In this document: one piece after another, positions 14,920 to 20,744 of the stretch | Layout: every line of letters starts with the position of its first letter | How positions within the stretch are numbered: position 1 is the stretch's first letter | Assembly (NCBI GenBank): GCA_035308145.1 | Contig: DATGHD010000016.1 | Span: 1-20,744 of the forward strand | Direction: 5' to 3' | From: Roseiarcus sp035308145 | GTDB lineage: Bacteria > Pseudomonadota > Alphaproteobacteria > Rhizobiales > Beijerinckiaceae | DNA: 20,744 bases | Program-made: the position numbers and the translations under genes | Notes under the pieces: generated by a model | The model's input: only the letters and a program-made list of their open reading frames with translations | Database searches by the model: none | What the model was told of the DNA's origin: nothing

Positions 14920-16467
14920 ATGTTCCTCTGCAACCTCGCCGCGGCGCGGGCCGAGATGATTTACCGCCGCGGCGCCGCCGGCGACGTCGCGACGCTCGAT
15001 CCGCAAAAGACCGCCAGCGTTTCAGAGGCCGATATCCTCGACGATCTCTTCGAAGGCCTCATAACCTATGACGCGGAGGGCAAGATCGTTCCCGGCGTCG
15101 CAGAAAGCTGGACGATCAGCAACGACGGTCTCGTCTATCGCTTCAAACTCCGCGACGCGAAATGGTCGAACGGCGATAAAATCGAAGCAAAAGACTTCGT
15201 TTTCTCATTTCGCCGTTTGCTTGATCCGGCGACCGGCGCCCAATACGCGCCTTTGTTCTTTCCGATCCGCAATGCCGAGAAGGTTAATCGCGGCGCAGCG
15301 AGCCCAAGCGAGCTTGAGGTCAGCGCAATCGACGATGCGACGTTGGAGATCGCGCTTCAAGCGCCGACGCCCTACTTTCTCGAATTGCTGGCCCATCAGA
15401 CCGCGATGCCGATCGAGGAGAGCAACCTTGCCCAATTCGGCGACGATTTTACGCGCGCCGGCAATCTGGTCAGCGACGGCGCCTACAAGCTCGCCTATTA
15501 CTGGCCCAACGACCGCGCCGTTCTCGTCAAGAACGAGAATTATCACGACGCGGCCAAGGTCAGGATCGACCGCGAGATCGTCTTGCCGCGCGAGGATCGC
15601 GCGGCCGCGCTTCTGCGCTTCGAGGCCGGCGAGATCGATTCCTATCCTGACGCGCCAACCGAGCAGATCGCCTTCATCCGCGACAAGCTGAAGGATGAGC
15701 TCAAGCTCTCGCCCGCGCTCGGCGTCTATTATTTCGTCTTCAATGCGCGAAAGCCGCCCTTCGACGACGCGCGCGTGCGAGCGGCCTTGTCGATGGCGGT
15801 CGATCGCGATTTTCTCGCCGAGGAGATCTGGGGAGGGGCGATGACGCCGGCCTATGGTCTCGCGCCGCCGGGAATAGCCAATTATGGGGCGCCGGTCGCT
15901 CCCGACTGGGCGGGCCTTTCGCCGACAGAGCGCCTGGCCAACGCCAAGGCGCTCCTCGCCGAGGCGGGCTTCGGGCCAGGCGGCAAAGTTCTCCGCGTCG
16001 AGATCCGTTACAATTCGAGCGAGAACCACCACAACACCTGCGTCGCGCTCGCCGACATGTGGCGGCGGATCGGCGTCGAGGCCACGCTCGTCAATTCCGA
16101 CGCCAAGAGCCATTTCGCGCTGTTGCAAAACGGCGGCGACTTCGATGTCGCGAGGGCCGGCTGGATGGGCGACTATTCCGACCCGCAGAATTTCCTCAGT
16201 CTCGCGGAAAGCGACAATGCCGGGCTCAATTATTCGCACTACGCCAATCCCGCCTTCGACGCGCTGATGCGGGAAGCTGCGACCACGCGCGACCTCGGCG
16301 AACGCGCGAAGATTCTCGGCCAAGCCGAGGCGATTATTTTGCGCGATCAGCCGATGATGCCGCTGTTGTACTATGTGTCGAAGAATCTCGTTTCGCCGCG
16401 CGTGAAGGGTTGGCGCGCGAATATTCTCGATCGGCACTTGACGCGGTACTTGTCGATCGAGCGGTAG
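14920..16467 (+). CDS. Oligopeptide ABC transporter substrate-binding protein (OppA/SBP_bac_5 family)
   Basis: A periplasmic family 5 solute-binding protein that should deliver peptides, or a related solute, to an ABC importer. Family marks are GDVATLDPQKTASVSEADI, the FEGLITYDAEGKIVPGVAES segment, VYRFKLRDAKWSNGDKIEAKDF, RAALSMAVDRDFLAEEIWGG and the C-terminal RDQPMMPLLYYVSKNLVSPRV. The start is uncertain. The in-frame ATG at 14920 leaves only MFLCNLAAARA as a signal sequence. A full signal peptide (basic SSAKPRP, then hydrophobic NLLALALAILLAP) is coded just upstream, from about 14854, but no ATG, GTG or TTG in frame precedes it closely. No permease or ATPase gene is adjacent, so it is an orphan. 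From 14920 the product is 515 residues. Confidence 0.9.
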   Translation: MFLCNLAAARAEMIYRRGAAGDVATLDPQKTASVSEADILDDLFEGLITYDAEGKIVPGVAESWTISNDGLVYRFKLRDAKWSNGDKIEAKDFVFSFRRLLDPATGAQYAPLFFPIRNAEKVNRGAASPSELEVSAIDDATLEIALQAPTPYFLELLAHQTAMPIEESNLAQFGDDFTRAGNLVSDGAYKLAYYWPNDRAVLVKNENYHDAAKVRIDREIVLPREDRAAALLRFEAGEIDSYPDAPTEQIAFIRDKLKDELKLSPALGVYYFVFNARKPPFDDARVRAALSMAVDRDFLAEEIWGGAMTPAYGLAPPGIANYGAPVAPDWAGLSPTERLANAKALLAEAGFGPGGKVLRVEIRYNSSENHHNTCVALADMWRRIGVEATLVNSDAKSHFALLQNGGDFDVARAGWMGDYSDPQNFLSLAESDNAGLNYSHYANPAFDALMREAATTRDLGERAKILGQAEAIILRDQPMMPLLYYVSKNLVSPRVKGWRANILDRHLTRYLSIER

Positions 16468-16497
16468 CAGGGTCACTGTCGATTCACGCAGCGAGGC

Positions 16498-17163
16498 TCA
16501 AATCTTACCCCCTACGCTTTCATAGAAAGCAGTGAGCTGTCGGGCCAACATCGCTCCGAGCAACCGCTCCATCGCCGAAACATCGGCGCCGCCTGTCTCG
16601 CGCCACGCCGCGTCGGCTTTGTCAAGGGCTTCAAAATATCCACTTCGATCGGAAACGATTTGATCGGGGATCGTTGGCGATCCAGGCAATATAAAGCCCG
16701 ATCGAATGGTCAACACGACGTACGACACAATACGTGACGTTCTGCCATTTCCATCCGCGAACGGATGTATCCAATTCAATCGCCACATCAGATAGGACGC
16801 CAAATGTATGGCCGTTGCACGCGCCCAATTTTCGTTTACGTAGTCGCACATCTGCTCCACGAGTTCTGGGACCAAATGGGCTTCGGGCGGCCGATGCTTA
16901 CTGTGGCTTATTTCAACCGAGCCAGGACGAAAATTGCCGGCAAACAGGCTAATTCCAGCTAGAGCTTCCCGTTGAAGCGCCAGAACGTGAGAGAGACGTA
17001 GCTTGAAGACGCCCCGTTCGAGCGCCGATTGGGCTATGGTCAACCCAAGGTCGTACTGCCTCAGGCCGTTCTTTGCTTCAGCCTCAGCTCGCGCTTGTTC
17101 GTTCTGAATGAGATCAGGCTCAATAGCCCGACTTTCTCGCCGCGAATCAGCGTTTTCCGGCAT
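16498..17163 (-). CDS. Fic family protein (AMP-transferase toxin)
   Basis: A 221-residue Fic-domain protein. The full active-site motif HPFADGNGRTSR lies at residues 133-144, with catalytic H133 and phosphate-binding N139 and R141; the acidic D137 for Mg is present, so it should be able to transfer AMP to a target protein. The substrate-flap region SHSKHRPPEAHLVPELV (about 86-102) is also present. The ATG at 17163 overlaps the end of a 63-residue upstream gene by 17 bases; that gene looks like its antitoxin, making this a class I Fic arrangement. The DNA is visibly AT-richer than the flanks, suggesting transfer. Targets in related Fic toxins include gyrase and topoisomerase IV; the target here is unknown. 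Confidence 0.9.
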   Translation of the reverse strand: MPENADSRRESRAIEPDLIQNEQARAEAEAKNGLRQYDLGLTIAQSALERGVFKLRLSHVLALQREALAGISLFAGNFRPGSVEISHSKHRPPEAHLVPELVEQMCDYVNENWARATAIHLASYLMWRLNWIHPFADGNGRTSRIVSYVVLTIRSGFILPGSPTIPDQIVSDRSGYFEALDKADAAWRETGGADVSAMERLLGAMLARQLTAFYESVGGKI

Positions 17164-17338
17164 CGCGCTCACGAGCAATGGCTTCGGCCTGCCGATCGAC
17201 CATCTCGCGCGTGATGAGCTTGTTTTCGAAAGCCGTATTTCCGTAAGCAAAACTGCGACGCTGCTCTTCACGTTGCCGCTTGGTAGGTCGAGCCGTCTTC
17301 GCGGCCTCCAAAAGAGCCTCCAATGCATGCTCCGTCAT
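17147..17338 (-). CDS. Putative Fic antitoxin
   Basis: A 63-residue charged helical protein just upstream of, and overlapping, the Fic gene. The core SFAYGNTAFENKLITREMV (residues 29-47) resembles the inhibitory helix of class I Fic antitoxins such as VbhA, which insert a Glu (motif S/T-x-x-x-E-G/N) into the Fic active site. Here E38-N39 fits, but the residue four before it is Asn34, with Thr35 next, so the motif is atypical. The ATG at 17338 has AGAGG six bases upstream; a TTG at 17353 is a weaker option. A 17-base overlap with the toxin gene implies coupled translation with the antitoxin made first. The role is inferred from position and motif. Confidence 0.7.
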   Translation of the reverse strand: MTEHALEALLEAAKTARPTKRQREEQRRSFAYGNTAFENKLITREMVDRQAEAIARERDAGKR

Positions 17339-17367
17339 TTTGGCCTCTTGCAATCGCCTATTGTGGA

Positions 17368-17395
17368 ATCATAGGACGGGCCGGTTTACAAGCAA
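17368..17395 (-). promoter_or_regulatory. Candidate promoter of the Fic/antitoxin operon
   Basis: Read on the minus strand, TTGCTT (17395-17390) and TATGAT (17373-17368) are spaced by 16 bases, a fair sigma-70 type match 30 bases before the antitoxin ATG. A short CCTAT/ATAGG inverted repeat overlaps the -10 and could bind a repressor. This is inferred by eye. Confidence 0.35.
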
Positions 17396-17455
17396 TGAGA
17401 ATCTGCATGAGTTAGTTGAGCGCGCGAGGACTTTTTCATAAATATTCGGCTCATA

Positions 17456-18088
17456 TCATTGTTTTAGACACGCCCGCGCCAAATCCTGGAACGCCCGCGC
17501 CCGGTGCGAGAGCGCGCGCGAGCCGTCGGCGGGGATACCGTGCTTCTCTTCCGCGGTCATTTCGCCGAACCCCCGGGCGTATCCGTCCGGCACAAAGATC
17601 GGGTCATAACCGAAGCCCTTGTCGCCGCGCGGCGGAAAGACGAGGCGGCCGTCGACCCGGCCCTCGAAAATTTCCAAATGATCGTCCGGCCAGGCGAGCG
17701 CCAAGGCGCTGATGAAATGGGCGCGCCAAGGCTCTCGCGCGCCGCGCTTTAAGAGTTCCTCTTCAACCCGGCGCATGGCGCCGGCGAAATTCCTCGCGCC
17801 ATTCGCCCAGCGCGCCGAATAGATGCCGGGCGCGCCATCGAGCGCATCGACGCAGAGGCCGGAATCGTCGGCGAGCGCCGGCGATAGCGCCACCGCCGCC
17901 GCCCCACGCGCTTTTAACGCTGCATTGCCAGCGAATGTGTCGCCGGTCTCCGCCGGCTCGGCGAGGCCGAGCTCGCCAGCGCTGACGACGTCGATCCGAT
18001 AGGGCGCGAGAAGCTCCTTGATCTCGCGCAGCTTGCCCTGATTATGGGTCGCGGCGACGAGACGCCCGGTCAATTTGCGATGGTTCAT
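17456..18088 (-). CDS. rdgB: dITP/XTP pyrophosphatase (Ham1/RdgB)
   Basis: Hydrolyses dITP, ITP and XTP to monophosphates so that deaminated purines stay out of DNA and RNA. It is 210 residues, full length. Family motifs are visible: the substrate-binding AATHNQGKLREIKELL (residues 12-27), the metal site LADDSGLCVDALDGAPGIYSA, GFGYDPIFVPDG and the C-terminal LSHRARAF. The ATG at 18088 lies 10 bases after the M48 protease stop, with GGCCGGCGG as a weak ribosome site, so it is the last gene of the nuclease-protease-rdgB run. The open frame extends upstream to 18220 only by reading into the protease gene. Confidence 0.95.
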   Translation of the reverse strand: MNHRKLTGRLVAATHNQGKLREIKELLAPYRIDVVSAGELGLAEPAETGDTFAGNAALKARGAAAVALSPALADDSGLCVDALDGAPGIYSARWANGARNFAGAMRRVEEELLKRGAREPWRAHFISALALAWPDDHLEIFEGRVDGRLVFPPRGDKGFGYDPIFVPDGYARGFGEMTAEEKHGIPADGSRALSHRARAFQDLARACLKQ

Positions 18089-18098
18089 CCGCCGGCCG

Positions 18099-19583
18099 TC
18101 AATCCGCGACGATCTTGTAGCGTTGGCCGGGTTGCAGCGCGCCGCCCTTTTCGAGGCCGTTGAGCAGCAGGAAATGTTCGAGCGGCCGGTCGGAGACGGC
18201 CATCCGCGCGGCCATGCCATCGGCCGTATCGCCTGGGCCGGCGGTGACGATATCGATGCGCGAAGGATGAACCTCGCCGGCCTCCTGCGAGCTCAGCTTA
18301 TGCACCGAGGCGATCGAGGCCCTGAACCGCGCGTCGATCGCCGGCGTCAAGGCGTGAGCCGCGAAGATCAGCCGATAGACTTTGCCGTTGAGGCGAATGG
18401 CGCCGAGCCGGAAGCTCCATTGCTCGCCCTGCGCCACCGCCGTGGCGGCCGGCAGATCGTCGACCGTCAAGGCCTGGACATCGGAGGTCTTGACGCCGTC
18501 GATCCAGCCCGACGCGATGGCCGTCTCGAGGCTGGTCGAGGAATCGACGTCGACGCTGTCGAGCCTCAGGGCTTGGGCGCCGCCGTCGCCGACGCCGATC
18601 AGCGCCGCCGACTGATTTTCCAGCACGAAGCCGTCAGGCGCGGTGAAGGCGAAGCCGAGCTTGGGATGGACGAACCTGGTGCCCCGCACCAGGCCTTGCG
18701 TGGCGTCATCGCCGAAGACGATGCCGTTGATCGCGGCAAGATAGGCGTCGCGGCCGGCTTCGCTGGTTCCCGCCGCGCTGATCTTCTTGGCTTCGGCCAA
18801 GGCCTGCGCGACGCGCTCCGGCGTCGAGGGATGGGTGGACATGATGTCCGGCCGCGCGCTTGTGCTGTCGCCGAGCAGCGCGGCCCGCAAAGCCGTGGAG
18901 CGGCCGAGCGAGGCGAGGAACCGCGAGGCGGCGTAGGGGTCGTAGCCGGCGGCGGCGATGTCCTTGATGCCGATCTGATCGGCCTCGAACTCCTGCTCGC
19001 GGGAGAAATGAGCGAGCGAAAGCCGCGCCTTGGCTTCTTCCTCCTGCCCCTGATTCGGTCGGCCGAGCACGTCGGACGACACTTTCGAATAGAGCGCGGC
19101 GGTCTTGACCAATTCGAGCCGCTTGGCGGCGTGGCGCGCGGTGATATGGGCGATCTCATGGGCCATGACCGCCGCTATTTCGGAAGTGTCATTGGCCAGC
19201 GCCAGCAAGCCGCGGGTCACGAAAATATCCCCGCTGGGCAAGGCGAAGGCGTTGACGATCGGCGAATTCAGGATTGTCACGCGATAGGGATCGCCGGGCG
19301 ATTGGCTCGAGGCGGCGAGGCGGGTCAGCACCCCGTCCAGATAGCGCTGGGCCTGCGGCGCATTATATTCGCCGCCGAAAAGCTCGACGAGGCGGCGCCG
19401 TTCGGTGTTCGTGGCGCCGCCGGTTGTGCGCGGCGCGGCGCTCGGCAGGCTCGCCGTCGCCTTGCCGCCGTTGTCGAGATTGGCGCAGGCCGATGCGAAG
19501 AGCGGCGCAAGAAGCGCGAGGGCGACGGCGAGGCCTTTCGCCCGCCGGCCGGCGCCGTGCTTATTGCCGCCCAAAACGCTCAT
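18099..19583 (-). CDS. M48 family metalloprotease (lipoprotein-like, BepA/LoiP type)
   Basis: A 494-residue exported Zn-protease. A basic N-terminus and hydrophobic stretch end in FASAC (C33), an acceptable lipobox, so it is probably a lipoprotein. The zinc motif HEIAH is at residues 142-146, with the third ligand likely E200 in EQEFEAD. The NAFALPSGDIFVTRGLL and HPSTPERV segments are typical of M48. A C-terminal LysM-like stretch (about 440-494, ending LQPGQRYKIV) may bind peptidoglycan. It likely performs quality control of envelope or outer-membrane proteins, as BepA does. Its ATG overlaps the upstream nuclease stop by four bases (ATGA), and rdgB follows after 10 bases. Confidence 0.92.
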   Translation of the reverse strand: MSVLGGNKHGAGRRAKGLAVALALLAPLFASACANLDNGGKATASLPSAAPRTTGGATNTERRRLVELFGGEYNAPQAQRYLDGVLTRLAASSQSPGDPYRVTILNSPIVNAFALPSGDIFVTRGLLALANDTSEIAAVMAHEIAHITARHAAKRLELVKTAALYSKVSSDVLGRPNQGQEEEAKARLSLAHFSREQEFEADQIGIKDIAAAGYDPYAASRFLASLGRSTALRAALLGDSTSARPDIMSTHPSTPERVAQALAEAKKISAAGTSEAGRDAYLAAINGIVFGDDATQGLVRGTRFVHPKLGFAFTAPDGFVLENQSAALIGVGDGGAQALRLDSVDVDSSTSLETAIASGWIDGVKTSDVQALTVDDLPAATAVAQGEQWSFRLGAIRLNGKVYRLIFAAHALTPAIDARFRASIASVHKLSSQEAGEVHPSRIDIVTAGPGDTADGMAARMAVSDRPLEHFLLLNGLEKGGALQPGQRYKIVAD

Positions 19584-20467
19584 GGCGTCCCACCAGTCCT
19601 CCGCGCCTTGTCGTCGACATCAAGCCTCTCGATCGCGTCCGGCTCCCACGCCTCCATCCGCGGCCCAAAGCGATCATCGAGCGCGCCGCGAACCAGAATT
19701 TTCGCGCCCGTCAACCCGGAGATTGTCAGCCCGGCCTTTTCGAAGTCCTTGGCTCGTTTCTTAGGGATCACGAACGTGAACCCGCGATGAAGGGCGAAGT
19801 CGACGAAATAACGGCTTCGACCCTCTCCAACCCGCCAAGGCGTCCCCTCGACCAAGGTAAATTGACCGTCGCGCTCAAGTAATTTGTCGAGATCGGCCGC
19901 CTCAACCACGCCATAATATGGATCGCGCCAGAGGCCAAGACGCTTCTCGCGCGCCTCGCGTTCCGTCGCCCGCCGTTCATCGAGGCAGGAGCGGGTTTCG
20001 ACCTCCGGCCGCACTCGGGCGAAGCCCGCGGCAAGGAGCCGAAGCGACACGGAAATCTCTGGCGCAGCGGCGCCAGACCCGGCAGGCGCATGCGTTTGGG
20101 AAGGAGAGACCGCGTCCTCAGCGGGAGGCGCCGCGTAAAGTTCAACGACCGCCCGATCCCAACGGTCCGGCTTCGGGCTGAGAGCGCGAAGGCCGACCTC
20201 TCGGTCGACGAGCCAGGAGGATAGAAAGCTGCGAGCCGCCGCCGCCGTCGCCGGGTCGCCGCGGCCGGGATCAGGAAGGTCGAGCCCTGAAAGCCGCGCT
20301 TCGCGTCCATCGGCCAGCGCGACGTCGAGCCGCTCATCGATCGCCGCGACTTTGACGCGCGTCTCGGGTCCGCCAACGCAGGCCGGACCTGCATAGGCGC
20401 CGCGCAGAAGCGCGGCGTAAAGCAGGAGGACGATGGCCGCGCCCGGATGCGCGGCAAGATTTTTCAT
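19580..20467 (-). CDS. Exported thermonuclease-like (SNase fold) protein
   Basis: A 295-residue exported protein: a signal peptide (cleavage near AYA-G, residue 26), then a staphylococcal-nuclease-like OB fold at about 30-190, interrupted by a low-complexity Pro/Ala insert near 113-135, and a C-terminal domain with VDFALHRGFTFVIPKKRAKDF and ILVRGALDDRFGPRMEA. Relative to SNase, R58, D63 and R105 fit the catalytic Arg35, Asp40 and Arg87, but Glu43 appears as D66 and the DGDT metal loop is not recognisable. Nuclease activity is therefore uncertain. It is the first gene of a minus-strand run with the M48 protease (4-base overlap). The role may be in envelope DNA or protein metabolism. Confidence 0.8.
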   Translation of the reverse strand: MKNLAAHPGAAIVLLLYAALLRGAYAGPACVGGPETRVKVAAIDERLDVALADGREARLSGLDLPDPGRGDPATAAAARSFLSSWLVDREVGLRALSPKPDRWDRAVVELYAAPPAEDAVSPSQTHAPAGSGAAAPEISVSLRLLAAGFARVRPEVETRSCLDERRATEREAREKRLGLWRDPYYGVVEAADLDKLLERDGQFTLVEGTPWRVGEGRSRYFVDFALHRGFTFVIPKKRAKDFEKAGLTISGLTGAKILVRGALDDRFGPRMEAWEPDAIERLDVDDKARRTGGTP

Positions 20468-20475
20468 GCTAGACG

Positions 20476-20519
20476 CGCCTTGGCTTCACGCGGCCATCTT
20501 GCGGCCGCGGGCCAAGGCG
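20476..20519. repeat. Nested inverted repeat between nuclease gene and tRNA-Arg
   Basis: CGCCTTGGC (20476-20484) pairs with GCCAAGGCG (20511-20519), and inside it CGCGGCC (20489-20495) pairs with GGCCGCG (20503-20509) around a 7-base loop. It is a long, very stable GC hairpin that ends 8 bases before the tRNA and starts 8 bases before the nuclease ATG, in that gene's leader. Confidence 0.6.
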
Positions 20520-20527
20520 TCAAGAAA

Positions 20528-20604
20528 GTCCCGGTAGCTCAGCAGGACAGAGCAACGGTTTCCTAAACCGTAGGTCAGGGGTTCGAATCCCTTCCGGGAC
20601 GCCA
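20528..20604 (+). tRNA. tRNA-Arg(CCT)
   Basis: A complete 77-base tRNA. The acceptor stem GTCCCGG (20528-20534) pairs with CCGGGAC (20594-20600), followed by discriminator G and an encoded CCA. The D-arm TAGCTCAGCAGGACAGAGCA and the T-arm with GGTTCGAATCC are canonical. The anticodon stem ACGGT/ACCGT holds the loop TTCCTAA, giving anticodon CCT, which reads AGG (Arg). This tRNA is a frequent integration site for mobile elements in proteobacteria. Confidence 0.97.
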
Positions 20605-20744
20605 CCCTTAGATTTTAACACTGAAATACAAGCGTTTTTTCAAAGAAGGTCCCACCGGAAACTCTGAGTGGGACCCAATATGTTCACTGTCTGAGCTTGG
20701 CCATTCCGCTGTCGGCTAACAATGGCTTTCGCGCGGCTCTTGTG
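20605..20744. other. AT-richer DNA downstream of the tRNA; no gene recognised
   Basis: The 140 bases after the tRNA are less GC-rich at first and include a T6 run (20635-20640) that may end tRNA transcription, then the inverted repeat GGTCCCAC...GTGGGACC at 20648-20675. No open frame with a ribosome site is visible before the window ends. Confidence 0.5.
20648..20675. repeat. Perfect 8-bp inverted repeat after tRNA-Arg
   Basis: GGTCCCAC and GTGGGACC are perfect reverse complements around a 12-base loop. No T-run follows. It could be a recombination or element-end sequence, or a chance hairpin. Confidence 0.45.

Noticed and set aside
15205..16476. A 423-codon open frame on the minus strand
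   Set aside because: It mirrors the oligopeptide-binding gene; no family features or ribosome site.
18075..19790. A 571-codon open frame on the plus strand
   Set aside because: It is antisense to the M48 protease, whose HEIAH motif and signal peptide are clear; its product is rich in Arg, Gly and Asp without domains.
1..20744. CRISPR array, transposase or prophage
   Set aside because: I found no regularly spaced direct repeats, transposase motifs or phage structural genes anywhere in the window.

Overview
The window is a stretch of ordinary-looking chromosome from a GC-rich alphaproteobacterium, most likely of the order Hyphomicrobiales (Rhizobiales). The clues are family-level: an F1-ATPase zeta inhibitor (DUF1476), a divergent polysaccharide deacetylase next to rppH, two small DUF465/YdcH proteins, an S21 protein with a basic tail and a purEK pair. 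A more exact placement (for example Beijerinckiaceae or Methylocystaceae) would be a guess, because no diagnostic pathway is present.

Layout, left to right. 151-2358 (minus): a class IV aminotransferase translationally coupled to a sulfotransferase-like P-loop protein, followed by a NIPSNAP-family protein. 2618-4592 (plus): a YbhN/LPG-synthase-like membrane protein, nicotinamidase and a small conserved protein. 4625-5611 (minus): a CgeB-like glycosyltransferase. 5950-7751 (plus): a glutathione S-transferase and epoxyqueuosine reductase (queG). 7890-8644: two divergent DUF465 proteins. 8749-10361 (plus): purE-purK with a 4-base overlap. 10411-10863 (minus): an exported PDZ protein of lower GC. 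11313-14494 (plus): rpsU, a TPR lipoprotein, a divergent polysaccharide deacetylase and rppH. 14491-14814 (minus): the ATPase zeta subunit, which shares a CTAG with the end of rppH. 14920-16467 (plus): an orphan oligopeptide-binding protein. 16498-17338 (minus): a Fic AMP-transferase with a small upstream antitoxin, in locally AT-richer DNA. 17456-20467 (minus): a tightly packed run of a thermonuclease-like protein, an M48 metalloprotease and rdgB. 20528-20604 (plus): tRNA-Arg(CCT).

Most of the window is housekeeping: purine synthesis, NAD salvage, queuosine synthesis, dITP/XTP clean-up, RNA 5'-end turnover, ATPase control and translation. The accessory parts are the Fic/antitoxin module, the PDZ gene, the glycosyltransferase, and possibly the AT-richer DNA beyond the tRNA. 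I found no CRISPR array, transposase, phage gene or unmistakable new system. The parts most worth a second look are the coupled sulfotransferase-like/aminotransferase pair, the Fic module with an unusual inhibitory motif, several perfect inverted repeats in gene-free DNA (5858-5873, 11208-11234, 20476-20519, 20648-20675), and two genes (queG and the oligopeptide-binding protein) with no usual start codon where their protein should begin.
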